DNA from: Rhododendron vialii
Lineage: Eukaryota > Streptophyta > Magnoliopsida > Ericales > Ericaceae
DNA: 64,000 nucleotides
Direction: 5' to 3'
Assembly (NCBI RefSeq): GCF_030253575.1
Contig: NC_080569.1
Span: forward strand, 5,643,501 to 5,707,500
Part shown: one piece after another, positions 36,473 to 47,718 of the stretch
Layout of the letters: the number at the start of each line of letters is the position of its first letter
Position numbering within the stretch: the first letter of the stretch is position 1
The notes under the pieces: generated by a model
What the model saw: the letters and a program-made list of their open reading frames with translations, nothing else
Told to the model about the DNA's origin: nothing
Databases searched by the model: none
Made by a program: the position numbers and the translations under genes

Positions 36473-38202
36473 GTCTTAGGCGAAGATCCATTCCTTTATT
36501 AATGTTAAAACTGCCCAGAGTGGCAAACTCCACCCAAAAGTCCAAGTGGGGGAAAAAGTGCAACTTCTCACTGAGTAGCAGGACCACTAAAGCATGATCA
36601 CCATCTTGCATGGTGGTGGTGCTAAAATGGGCCACTTAGTTAGGTGGAGTGGTGGTGGTGCCAGTTAGTACAAGAAGGAAGGGAAGTGGGAGAAGGGAGG
36701 GAATGGAAGAAGGTTGTTTTTGTACTATGAGAAGGAAGGGGGAGAAGGGAGGGGGGCCCGGGGAGAGCTTATTCTCTTGGAAGGGTCTTAGCTATCACCA
36801 CCCTCAATCTGTCAATCATAGGATTAGCTAATTTAGGTGGAAAAAGACCGAGTTACCCCTCAAACCTTTTTTCCGTGTTCTCAACGCAATGATTTAACGA
36901 TGACAACCAAGTAATTTCTCATATTATTAACTCTTGTTAAGTTACCAGTAGTCCCAAAAGCTTAAACTGTTAGGAAATGGGCCAACAATGTATATCAAGC
37001 TAATCTAAAACTCTCGTTCATGTGCAATCTCGTCTTGCACGTGGAGATGCAAACATCCACACATATTGCGATAGAATGCAAATGAGAGAAATATAATACA
37101 AACGGGGAACAAATGCAAATAGAGACTTCAACCCAAGACCCCTTGCAATCTGAGCTCTCATATATACCATATTAAGTTACCAGTAATCCTAAAAATTTAA
37201 GCTATTAGGAAATGGCCCAACAATGTATATCAAACTATCTAACAGTTCACCCATATTAACTACTACTCAAACCAAGTACAATTAGTTAATCCTCCTCTTA
37301 AATAATCTCTCCTTATAACATATCCGTCTCTTATCCATCATTCTTCCTTATCCACCCAATCCGCCCGGGACACAAGCCGCAAAGGAAGACCACTCCAACA
37401 AAAGAGTCAAAGCACCCGATAGATCCATTAATCTACTGTAACACCCAGTCCCACATCGGAAGTCTACATGGATGATCTTGGGCATATAACAAATCTTGTG
37501 GGCTACTACTAGTACCTTGTGCTTAGGCTTTTGGGCCATGTGGTGTGGCCTGTGCATCAAAATCAAGGTACTGGGCCAGTGGTCTGCTTGGGGCGTTACA
37601 TCTACTGTCGCCAAAGACTATCTAGAATCAGTTGAACTTTAGCCATTATTTAACGGAGCCCTACCTCAAAGGAATTTGACTAATTCTCATTAAATTTTCT
37701 GGCTGCTATGCATATCTACACAGTTCTAGAATAAAGCTCATATCACTGAGAAATGTTAATGCTTCAAAGTTTGGAAGAAGAGGAAAGCCTAAATGCACGT
37801 GCTCTCATATGAGATTTGAAACCTAGTCCTTAGGTTTGGGATATGACCGGACTGCAATTTAGCCCCTGAAAATTAACCAGATGGGCCAGATGACTAATTG
37901 CTGCATTACTATGATTCCATTATTGAGCAGCTAAAGATGAGTATCAAGACAAGAATAATGGCTACAAAATGAAGTGGAACCTATCGCTAATTTCTACTCC
38001 AATGGTTTTTGACAATTCATTTTTTCTTTCCAGAAACTTAGACATTTCCCCCACTTGTGCTAATGGAAGACACGAAGTCAAAAATATCTGCTTTGTCCAT
38101 CCCCCCCACTTCATTTCCCACTACTACTCAGCCTATAAGAAGAAGAAACCCATGTAGATACCATCAAGAGAGCAGCAACCCAGGAAACAAAAGAAAAAAC
38201 AC
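36473..38202. other. Upstream region of DUF26 gene copy 1
   Basis: Non-coding; duplicated at 45168-46753. It contains GGTGGTGGTGC-rich and GAAGGAAGGG-rich stretches. A poly-C-containing leader (CATCCCCCCCACTTC) lies shortly before the ATG. No TATA box was assigned with confidence. Confidence 0.5.
37437..37600. mobile_element. Short solo LTR (TRIM-like), present only in duplication copy 1 (fossil)
   Basis: A 164-bp insert TGTAACACCCAGTCCC..GGGGCGTTACA with TG..CA ends is flanked by the perfect 5-bp repeat TCTAC (37432-37436, 37601-37605). Copy 2 keeps the unoccupied site TCTACTGTCGCC at about 46126. The insertion therefore came after the duplication. Confidence 0.92.
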
Positions 38203-38991
38203 ATGGGTTTCTTAAGCCATCTTCTTATCTTGCTCTTACTCTGCACTATCTCTGCAGAATCTGCAGATCCTTCGGGTGTGTTTTGCAATACAAAAGTTAA
38301 CATTTCTAACAACCAAATATCATCAAACATCGATAGCTTACTTCCCCAGTTGGTTCAAGGAACTCTGCTAAATGGGTATATTGCCACCTCCTTTGGAAAA
38401 GCTGAAAACCAAGTCTATGGCCTAGCACAATGCAGAGCAGATGTTACCGGTAACGACTGCAAAACTTGCATCGAAGGTGCAGCAACAGAAATCCGAAAAC
38501 GCTGCCCAAAACAAGCTGATGCAAGGATTTGGTATGACTATTGCTTCCTAAGGTATGACATAAAGGAATTCTTTGGAGAAGTTGATACCGGCTATGGAAT
38601 TTTCTATGCCAATGTGCAGAACGTGACCGATCCAGATACTTTCAACAAAGAACTCGGAGCTCTGATAGATAAGATCTCTTCGGAGGCTGTTGTGCCCGGG
38701 AACAAAGGGAATGGGAGAGGAAAAACTAAGCTGACACCTTTTCTTACACTCTATGCATTGGTGCAATGCACAAGGGATTTGTCACCGCTACCTTGTAAAC
38801 AGTGCCTGGCTATAGCTGTCAACACTTTCAACTTCCCTAACTTCTGCAACAACAAGAAGGGATGTCGAGTCCTATATAGTAGTTGCTATGTTCGATACGA
38901 ACTCTATCCTTTTTACTTCCCTCTAGATTCACAAGATGAATCCGCCAATTCTTCACTGGCTTATTATGTGTCTGTTGTTTCAAAACCCTAG
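38203..38991 (+). CDS. Cysteine-rich repeat secretory protein, two DUF26 domains, copy 1 (262 aa)
   Basis: Single-exon gene. A signal peptide (MGFLSHLLILLLLCTISAES, cleavage near ADPSG) is followed by two Gnk2/DUF26 domains. Each has the signature C-x8-C-x2-C: CRADVTGNDCKTC in the first and CTRDLSPLPCKQC in the second. There is no transmembrane or kinase segment, so this is a secreted CRRSP38/ginkbilobin-like apoplastic protein rather than a receptor kinase. Family members bind mannose or occur at plasmodesmata; the role here is unknown. The ATG at 38203 is used because no in-frame upstream ATG exists. It differs from copy 2 (46754-47542) at 10 residues. Confidence 0.93.
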   Translation: MGFLSHLLILLLLCTISAESADPSGVFCNTKVNISNNQISSNIDSLLPQLVQGTLLNGYIATSFGKAENQVYGLAQCRADVTGNDCKTCIEGAATEIRKRCPKQADARIWYDYCFLRYDIKEFFGEVDTGYGIFYANVQNVTDPDTFNKELGALIDKISSEAVVPGNKGNGRGKTKLTPFLTLYALVQCTRDLSPLPCKQCLAIAVNTFNFPNFCNNKKGCRVLYSSCYVRYELYPFYFPLDSQDESANSSLAYYVSVVSKP

Positions 38992-39176
38992 TGTCATAGT
39001 TTGTATTGAAGATGAGTTTAGATGCCAAAAGAATGCATGAACTTCTGAATAAACCGTATTTCAATTTGAACTCTTCACCTCTGAAATTATTGTGTATGTA
39101 AATGTACATCAAATTTACATTCAGAGCCAGAAAATTATTTCTCCAACACTTTGCCAGATATTTGAATTAATTGGTG

Positions 39177-41895
39177 GCCTTTCCATGACTTCTGGGGAAA
39201 GGGATCACCTCTCTGACATCGATGAGGCCTGTGGCATAAACAACCAGAAGATCGAAGGAGAGACTGAAGCCCGAGTACATGACGGTTCCATGCCTCCGAA
39301 GATCTAAATACCACTCATACTGCTCTTTTGGTAGGTTCAATTCCTTAATCCTGCAATCATGAATAACAGAAAATCAGTAAAAAGGTTTTAGGTTGTTTTA
39401 GTCTTTATGTTTATAAGATATAAAGGTCAAAAGTAAACACATTTTTGCCATATTACTGCTACTGGAATCACACTTAACCAATAACAAAACAATATGACAA
39501 ACTCGGGGAAAATACTAATCAAACTTGAACTATCGTGTGCTCATACCGGGTAGCTAATACATTGAACCGTTCCTCGTTTTGGCCAGCTCTAATCAGCTTC
39601 CCAGCCTGCACACAAATATCCACCAAATTAGTGACTAGCAATATTGCACTAGATTAAAGTGAAAGCCCAGAGAACGAAGAAACAAAGGCTAAAAATATGG
39701 TGGTGGTGTTTAACATGTTGAAGAAAGAGGCTCAAATTACCTTTGGTAAAACCACGTCAAATGCTGCAACTGTTTTTCCATCACCGTTCAGGCGCACATA
39801 GAATGGCTGAAGTTCTTTAGGGTAATTGTGTATAATAACTGGCCTTTTGTAGATTTCATCAACCAGATAACTGCAGTCACAAAGCCATTAAGTTTACCTC
39901 TCTCTCACTCCCCCAAGACTAACAGCATGACAGATACTGCTACCATGTACAAACCTTTCATGTTCTTCAGTTAGAGGCATACCCAACTCGAGTTTTGCTT
40001 CAAAATTTTTATCTTTGACCTACCCAGAAAACAGCGACATGACATATGAGTTAATTATGGGAAATCAAATCCATGTACAGACTGTTGTAACCAAGGACAA
40101 CACAATATTACCTGTTTTAAAACCTCCACTGCTTCCGCATATGAGATCCTTTGGAATGAACTTGATGTCAACAATAGAAGGCGGTCCACAATGGTTGGGT
40201 CAACCCGTTTCGAGAGAAATTTCAGATCTTCCGAACAATTCTCCAGCACTCATTTGCTCACAAACTTCAGAAAGTCATCCGCACAGTTCATGGCATCCTG
40301 GAAACCAAAAATGATACAAATACTAAATGGAGGAAGGAAAATTTACTATGTCTGTAATATCAAAGCAAGTTAATTAAGGGAACAAAACATCAAGTAAGTC
40401 CAAAGGGTATTACGTCCAGCTCATAATGCAAAACTGCTTTCATGAGATCAAAAGAAACAGACTTTTCTAATTGGATAAAAAAATGTTAATACATCAAAAA
40501 GAAAATGAAATAAGATGTATACTATGAATTTTTCACGCATACCAAATAGAAGCCAGATGAAACATAGTTAGGTCTACAGCTGGTGCAGAACAAAACAGCT
40601 AACAAGAGTTTAGATCAGAAACAGAGATGGAAAAACTTGAACAAGAGCAATATCAAGAAGCATGGACACTGATAAAAAGCAGAAAGTTTATGGAATTGTT
40701 CCTCTAACTGAGAGAAAGCTATTTCAAGTTCAATCATCCACATCTCTGCAACTTGCTTTTTGACTCCAATTTTTGTGCTCGGAATCTGGGCCCAAATGAG
40801 TACACATTTCCTAGAGCACATGCATAGCTTTCAAGATGAAGGCGTCCAGAAGCCGTTAGAAAAGTCTGGCGAGAGAAGAAGTCTTCGGAAAATTCCACCT
40901 TCACTCTCTCAGTTTTAACTGAAGTTCCAGACTTGGATTTTTCTCTCTCTTCCAACTGTGCAGCTAGCTCATTTGTCTTATGAAGATCCTGAAGTGCAGC
41001 AACCAGTGCTTCCCTGTTGCTTTCAGTTCTTTTGAGCTCTTCAACTTGTTTACTTTTTTCATTAATGGAAGCCTTGATAGTTTCAAGGCTAACACCTCCA
41101 GTATCATCCATGGCAATGGCCTCCTTTTTTATGGCTTTGCCAAGCAGAGTTGTAACTTGGAACTTGTCACTGAATCCTTCACTGTCTGTGGTTGTGATAA
41201 TGGGCATGTCCACATAAAGGAACCCATTGTTCAAGAAGAAGGTGTGAGTGGCTTGAGTTAGGGAATGGCGAATACGGGTAATTGATGCCACCTCAACAAC
41301 AGGGAAAACAACACAATAGAAATGTCATAACAGCTCTCAAAATCGAATAATACAAAGATGAAACAAATCACTTATAACATGGAAATTCAGGAAAGAACGA
41401 AAGGACTAAGCCTATCTCATTATTTTCATTTTGGTTGCAGTATGCATGGGAGTCACAGGACAATGTTAAATTTGCTCATCAGAAACCCCTATTTGAGTAG
41501 ATTTTGATAACCAAATATCGTAATAACAAGCAGCTGGTATTTGGGGAAATAGGGGCTACATATAGAACATCAGAATTACTCTAAGTGAACCCAAAATACA
41601 AAATAGCAATTGATCACCATAACAATAAATTGCAATGGGACTATGAGACTACCGTAGTTGTCCGAGATCGAAAGTGGGGAAAATCGCTTAGCATATCCAG
41701 TGGCAGCCGCTTCTTGGACAATGGGTACTTGTCTTGAACTACGGTCCCAACATGCATAATTTTCTCTACTTTGAGCTCGATTGCATGTTTTCCCCGTACG
41801 TTTACGGTTGGCTGCTGCAATATTCCCTCTACTAATATGCAAGTTCCAGTAGCCATAACTTGGATTGGAGGAGCAATTGATGAATTCACCAAAAC
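39177..41895 (-). pseudogene. Asparaginyl-tRNA synthetase-like gene, truncated copy 1 (exons 2-8)
   Basis: Exons 2 to 8 of the gene at 47719-51444 are present, with exon 2 at 41895-41653 and the stop at 39177. Exon 1, its start codon and promoter are missing because the duplication ends inside intron 1. Against copy 2, exon 3 has lost one G (near 40761: CTTTTTGACTCC versus CTTTTTGGACTCC), shifting the frame, and the exon-3 splice donor GT is GA (40700-40701). No functional protein is expected, although antisense or fragment transcription is possible. Confidence 0.93.
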
Positions 41896-42299
41896 CTAAA
41901 ATAATTCAAAACCAATCATCAAAGAAAAATTCATTTACGAACCGAAAATCCATCCAAAATAATGTAGCAGTAGTGATATTTACGAATCTACAACCTGAAT
42001 GTGTCTCTTCTTTGAAATGAAATTATAAAGAATTGTTATAAGGTCCATTATAGGATTTTGTAACATGTCCAATCCACCTCATATTTTTAAAACATCTCTA
42101 GTCCAGTCCATTAGTTTTTTTAAAGTCTCAGGTCCACTTCATTTTTTGACAGGACAAAATTGTCCCTTCATTAAACTTTACACAACCACCACCACTACCG
42201 CCGCTGCCACCACCACCTCCACCATCACCGCCACCACGCCACCACAACCATCACACCACCACCACCACCACAGCCACCAATACGTCTTGCTTTTCTAAT

Positions 42300-43875
42300 G
42301 TCTCATTGGCGTTAGTGTTTTAAGGAAATAATTTGCAGTCTAAAAGTGCAAATTTGCAATTTAAATTTTCATTGGTGTTAGTGTTTATTTAATAATTTGC
42401 AGTCTAAATTTGTGTGTAGACTACAAATTTACACTTTTAGACTACAAAGTTTACGAAATTGTCTTTATTTGCAGTCTAAAAGTACTATAAATTTGCAGTC
42501 TAAATTTTCTCAGGCATTGGTGTTTAATTAACAAATTTGCAATCTAAAAGTGCAAATTTGCAGACTGCAAATTTGCATTTTTAGATTGCAAAGTTTATGA
42601 AAGTGCATTTATTTGCAGTCTAAATTTTTTCTGGCATTAGTGTTTAATTAACAAATTTGCAGTCTAAAATTTCTCTTTGCAGTCTAAAATCTCGTTGGCG
42701 TTAGTGTTCATTTAATAATTTGCAGTCTCAATTTGTGCTTAGAATGCTAATTTGCACTTTTAGACCACAAAATTTATGAAAGTGCCTTTATTTGCTGTTT
42801 AAAAGTGCAAATTTGTAGTCTAAATTTTGCCTGGCGTTGGCGTTCATTTAACAATTTGCAGTCTAAAAGTGCAAATTTATGGTCTAAATTCTCATTGGTG
42901 TTAGTATTTATTTAATAATTTGTAGTCTAAAATTGTATGTAGACTGCAAATTTTGCACTTTTAGACTGCAACGTTTACGCAAGTGCCTTTATTGCAGTCT
43001 AAAATTGCAAATTTGCATTCTAAATTTTCTCTGGCGTTGGTGTTCAATTAACAAATTAGCAATCTAAAAGTGTAAATTTGCAATCTAAATTCTCATTGGC
43101 GTTACGTTCATCTAATAATTTGCAGTCTAAATTTTGTGTAGACTGCAAATTTATACTTTTAGACTACAAAATTTACGAAAGTGCCTTTATTTGCACTCTA
43201 AAAGTACAAATTTGCAGTCTAAAATTTCTCTTTCCAGTCTAAAATCTCATTGGCGTTAGTGTTCGTTTAATAATTTCCAGTCTCAATTTGTGTGTAGACT
43301 GCAAATTTGCACTTTTAGATTGCAAAGTTTATGAAAGTGCCTTTATTTACTGTCTAAAAGTATAAATTTGTAGCCTAAATTTTCTCTAGCACTGATGTTC
43401 AATTAACAAATTTGCAATAAGAATTCAAATTTGCAGTCTAAATTCTCATTAGCGTTAGTGTTCGTTTAATAATTTGTAGTCTAAATTTTTGTGTAGACTG
43501 CAAAATTTACGAAAGTGCCTTTATTTGCAATCTAAATTTTTTGCTGGGGTTGGCGTTTATTTGACAAATTTGCAGTCTAAAAGTGCAAATTTGCAGTCTA
43601 AATTCTCATTGGCGTTAGTGTTCATCTAATAATTTGCAGTCTAAATTTTTGTGTCGACTGTAAATTTACGCTTTTAGACTGCAAAGTTTACGAAAGTGCC
43701 TTTGTTTGCAGTCTAAAGTGGAAAATTGCAGTCTAAATTTTCTCTAGCGTTGGTATTCAATTAACAAATTTACAGTGTAAAAGTGCAAATTTACAATCTA
43801 AATTATCATGGGCATTAGTGTTCATTTAATAATTTGCAGTCTAAACGTGTAAATTTACAGTCTAAATATATAACG
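42300..43875. repeat. Tandem array of about 200-bp units inside the long-TIR element
   Basis: The landmark CATTGGCGTTAGTGTT and its variants recur about 16 times at alternating spacings of about 62 and about 137 bp, giving about 7-8 composite units of about 200 bp. Each contains GTAGACTGCAAATTTGC next to ACTTTTAGACTGCAAA and their inverted forms, so single strands can fold locally. Confidence 0.8.
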
Positions 43876-43899
43876 AAATGTATGTATAGTGCATTTGGT

Positions 43900-45005
43900 C
43901 ATTATGGTGGTGGCGTGGTGGTGGTGGTCAGGGCGGGGTGGTGGTGGAGGTGGTGATTGTGGTGGTAGTTGCGCCATTGTGGTGGTGGCGGCGGCGGCGT
44001 AATGGTTAAGGTGGAGGTGGGGGCGTGATGGTGATAGAGGTTGTAGTGGTGGTGGAGATGATGGTGGGGGCGTGGCTGTGGTGGTGGAGTGGTGTTGGTG
44101 GCACCGTTGTGGTGGTGGTAGAGACGATGGAGGTGGTGGCACCGTTGTGGTGGTGGCGGCGGCGTGGTGGTGGTGGTGGTGGTGGTGGTGGTAGGGGGCG
44201 TGGTGGCAGTTGAGGTGGTGGGGGTGGTGGCATCGTCGTGGGGGCGCCGGTGGGGATGATGGTGGGGGCGGGGATGTGCTGGAGGTGGTGGTGGTGGAGT
44301 GGTAGTGGTAATTATAGTGGAGGTTGCGGCATTGTGGTGGTGGTGGCGACGTGGTGGTTGAGGTGGTGGTGAGGGCGTGGTGGCATGGTGACGGGGCTGG
44401 GGGCATGGTGGTGGTGGCGGCGGCGGTGGTGGTGATGGTTGCAGCATTGTGGTGGTGGTGGTGGTGGTGTAGATGATCGTTAGGGCGGCATTGTGGTGGT
44501 GGTGGTGGTGGTTGCGTGTTGGTTGTGGTGGAGCGGTGGTGGTGGAGGCATCGTGGTGGAGTGGTGGCGGCGTGGTGGTGGTAATTGTGGTGGAGGTTGC
44601 GGCATTGTGGTGGAGGTTGCGGCATTGTGGTGGTGGTGACGGCGGAGGCGACGTAGTGGTTGATGTGGTGGTGGTGTTGTGGTGGTGGTGGTGGAGGTGG
44701 TGGTGGGGGCGGCGTTGTGGTGATGGTGGTGGTAATGGTGGTGGTGGGGGCGTCGTGGTGGTGGTTGCGTCATGGTGGTAGTGGTGGTGGTGGGGGCGGG
44801 GGCGGGGTGGTGGTGGTGGTGGCAGCAGGGTGGTGCTAATTGTGGTGAAGGTTGCAGCATTGTGATGGTGGTGGCATGATGGTTGAGGTGGTCGTGGGGA
44901 CGTGTTGGTGGTGTGATGGTTGTGGTGGCGGTGTGATGGTTGTGGTGGCGTGGTGGTGGTGATGGTGGAGGTGGCGGTGGCAGCGGCGGTAGTGGTGGTG
45001 GTTGT
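43900..45005. repeat. TGG-rich microsatellite tract
   Basis: About 1.1 kb of degenerate (TGG)n with GGC, GTT and GAT interruptions. The complementary CCA-rich tract in the left arm is only about 110 bp (42180-42290). Confidence 0.95.
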
Positions 45006-45167
45006 GTAAAGTTTAATGAAGGGACAATTTTGTCCTGTCAAAAAATGAAGTGGACCTGAGACTTTAAAAAAACTAATGGACTGGACTAGAGATGTTTTAA
45101 AAATATGAGGTGGATTGGACATGTTACAAAATCCTATAATGGACCTTATAACAATTCTTTATTGAAG

Positions 45168-46753
45168 GTCTTAGGCGAAGATCCAATCCTTTATTAATGT
45201 TAAAACTGCCCAGAGTGGCAAACTCCACCCAAAAGTCCAAGTGGGGGGAAAAAGTGCAACTTCTCACTGAGTAGCAGGACCACTAAAGCATTCACCATCT
45301 TGCATGGTGGTGGTGCTAAAATGGGCCACTTAGTTAGGTGGAGTGGTGGTGGTGCTAGTTAGTACAAGAAGGAAGGGAAGTGGAAGAAGGGAGGGAATGG
45401 AAGAAGGTTGTTTTTGTACTGTGAGAAGGAAGGGGGAGAAGGGAGGGGGGCCCGGGGAGAGTTTATTCTCTCGGAAGGGTCTTAGCTATCACTACCCTCA
45501 ATCTGTCAATCATAGGATTAGCTAATTTAGGTGGAAAAAGACCGAATTACCCCTCAAACCTTTTTTCCGTGTTCTCAATGCAATGATTTAACGAGGACAA
45601 CCAAGTAATTTCTCATATTATTAACTCTTGTTAAGTTACCAGTAGTCGCAAAAGCTTAAAGTGTTAGGACATGGGCCAACAATGTATATCAAGCTAATCT
45701 AAAACCCTTGCTCATGTGCAATCTCGTCTTGCACGTGGAGATGCAAACATCCACACATATTGCGATAGAATGCAAATGAGAGAAACATAATACAAACGGA
45801 GAACAAATACAAATAGAGACTTCAACCCAAGACCCCTTGCAATCTGAGCTCTCATATATACCATATTAAGTTACCAGTAATCCTAAAAATTTAAGCTATT
45901 AGGAAATGACCCAACAATGTATATCAAACTATCTAACAGTTCACTCATATTAACTACTACTCAAACCAAGTACAATTAGTTAATCCTCCTCTTAAATAAT
46001 CTCTCCTTATAACATATCCTTCTCTTATCCATCATTCTTCCTTATCCACCCAATCCGCCCGGGACACAAGCCGCAAAGGAAGACCACTCCAACAAAAGAG
46101 TCAAAGCACCCGATAGCTCCATTAATCTACTGTCGCCAAAGACTATCTAGAATCAGTTGAACTTTAGCCATTATTTAACGGAGCCCTACCTCAAAGGAAT
46201 TTGACTAATTTTCATTAAATTTTCTTGCTGCCATGCGTATCTACACAGTTGTAGAATAAAGCTGATATCACTGAGAAATGTTAATGCTTCAAAGTTTGGA
46301 AGAAGAGGAAAGCCTAAATGTACGTGCTCTCATATGAGATTTGAAACCCAGTCCTTAGGTTTGGGATATGACTGGGACTGCAATTTAACCCCTGAAAATT
46401 ACCCAGATGCACATGACTCATTGCTGCATTACTATGATTCCATTATTGAGCAGCTAAAGATGAGTATAAAGACAAGAATAATGGCTACAAAATGAAGTGG
46501 AACCTATCGCTAATACTCAGGTAAACTTGCACTTGGATTAGTTTCTACTCCAAAGGTTTTTGACAATTCATTTTTTCTTTCCAGAAACTTTGACATTTCC
46601 CCCACTTGTGCCAGTGGAAGACGCGAAGTCAAAAATATCTGCTTTGTCCATCCCCCCCACTTCATTTCCCACTACTACTCAGCCTATAAGAAGAAGAAAC
46701 CCATGTAGATGCCATCAAGAGAGCAGCAACCCAGGAAACAAAAGAAAAAACAC
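45168..46753. other. Upstream region of DUF26 gene copy 2
   Basis: Non-coding, nearly the same as 36473-38202 minus the solo LTR. No gene seen. Confidence 0.5.
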
Positions 46754-47542
46754 ATGGGTTTCTTAAGCCATCTTCTTATCTTGCTCTTACTCTGCACTAT
46801 CTCTGCAGAATCTGCAGATCCTTTGGGCGAGTTTTGCAATACAAACGCTAACATTTCTAACAACCAAATATCATCAAACATCGATAGCTTACTTCCCCAG
46901 TTGGTTCAAGGAACTCTGCTAAATGGGTATATTGCCACCTCCTTTGGAAAAGCTGAAAACCAAGTCTATGGCCTAGCACAATGCAGAGCAGATGTTACCG
47001 GTAACGACTGCAAAACTTGCATCGAAGGTGCAGCAACAGAAATCCGAAAACGCTGCCCAAAACAAGCTGATGCAAGGATTTGGTACGACTATTGCTTCCT
47101 AAGGTACGACATAAAGGATTTCTTTGGAGAAGTTGATACCAGCTATGGAATTTTCTATGCCAATGTGCAGAACGTGACCGATCCAGATACTTTCAACAAA
47201 GAACTCGGAGCTCTGATAGATCAGATCTCTTCGGAGGCTGTTGTGCCCGGGAACAAAGGGAATGGGAGAGGAAAAACCAAACTGACACCTTTTCTTACAC
47301 TCTATGCATTGGTGCAATGCACAAGGGATTTGTCACAGCTACCTTGTAAACAGTGCCTGGCTATAGCTGTCGACACTTTCAACTTCCCTAACTTCTGCAA
47401 CAACAAGAAGGGATGTCGAGTCCTATATAGTAGTTGCTATGTTCGATACGAACTCTATCCTTTTTACTTCCCTCTAGATTCACAAGATGAATCCGCCAAT
47501 TCTTCACTGGCTTATTATGTGTCTGCTGTTTCAAAACCCTAG
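46754..47542 (+). CDS. Cysteine-rich repeat secretory protein, two DUF26 domains, copy 2 (262 aa)
   Basis: Duplicate of 38203-38991 with the same signal peptide, two C-x8-C-x2-C DUF26 domains and stop position. By eye the coding sequences differ by 10 amino-acid changes and 5 silent changes, including SGV to LGE just after the signal peptide, KV to NA, E to D, G to S, K to Q, P to Q and N to D. An in-frame ATG at 46709, created by ATA to ATG relative to copy 1, could add 15 residues (MPSREQQPRKQKKKH) before the signal peptide. The conserved start at 46754 is preferred because it leaves a normal signal peptide. Likely secreted to the apoplast. Confidence 0.92.
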   Translation: MGFLSHLLILLLLCTISAESADPLGEFCNTNANISNNQISSNIDSLLPQLVQGTLLNGYIATSFGKAENQVYGLAQCRADVTGNDCKTCIEGAATEIRKRCPKQADARIWYDYCFLRYDIKDFFGEVDTSYGIFYANVQNVTDPDTFNKELGALIDQISSEAVVPGNKGNGRGKTKLTPFLTLYALVQCTRDLSQLPCKQCLAIAVDTFNFPNFCNNKKGCRVLYSSCYVRYELYPFYFPLDSQDESANSSLAYYVSAVSKP

Positions 47543-47718
47543 TGTCGTAGTCTGTATTGACAGATGAGTTTAGATGCCAAGAGAATGCATGAACTTCTGA
47601 ATAAACCGCATTTCAATTTGAACTTTTCACCTCTGAAATTATTGTGTTTGTACATGTACATCAAATTACATTCAGAGCCAGAAATATTATTTCTCCAACA
47701 CTTTGCCAGATATTTGAA

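Larger units (their letters stand above)
36473..42026. repeat. Segmental duplication, copy 1 (direct)
   Basis: Begins at GTCTTAGGCGAAGATCCA and ends at TTTGAAATGAAATTAT. The same text, a few percent diverged, runs 45168-50577 in the same orientation. It holds a DUF26 gene and exons 2-8 of an AsnRS-like gene. Against copy 2 it carries one extra solo LTR (37437-37600). The boundaries are sharp at both ends. Confidence 0.95.
42025..45162. mobile_element. 3.1-kb long-inverted-repeat element at the duplication junction
   Basis: The left arm (42025 to about 42290, starting ATAAAGAATTGTTATAAGG) and the right arm (about 44890-45162, the same text inverted) are nearly identical over about 265 bp. Each arm passes from unique sequence into a CCA/TGG-rich tract. 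The right side extends the TGG tract to about 1 kb (43900-44890). The middle (about 42300-43875) is a tandem array of about 200-bp units made of words such as TTTGCAGTCTAAA and TTTAGACTGCAAA. There is no credible protein gene; long frames across the TGG tract are repeat artefacts. No matching target duplication: the left flank is copy-1 end and the right flank copy-2 start. Confidence 0.88.

Noticed and set aside
43855-45122. Long open frames rich in Pro, His and Thr on the minus strand and Val/Trp/Gly-rich frames on the plus strand
   Set aside because: They are translations of a degenerate TGG/CCA microsatellite, which is open in several frames at once. No domain and no splice or promoter context.
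42025-45162. Mutator-like element with a 9-bp target duplication
   Set aside because: The flanks ATGAAATTAT and TTGAAGGTCT do not match, so no superfamily can be claimed from target sites.
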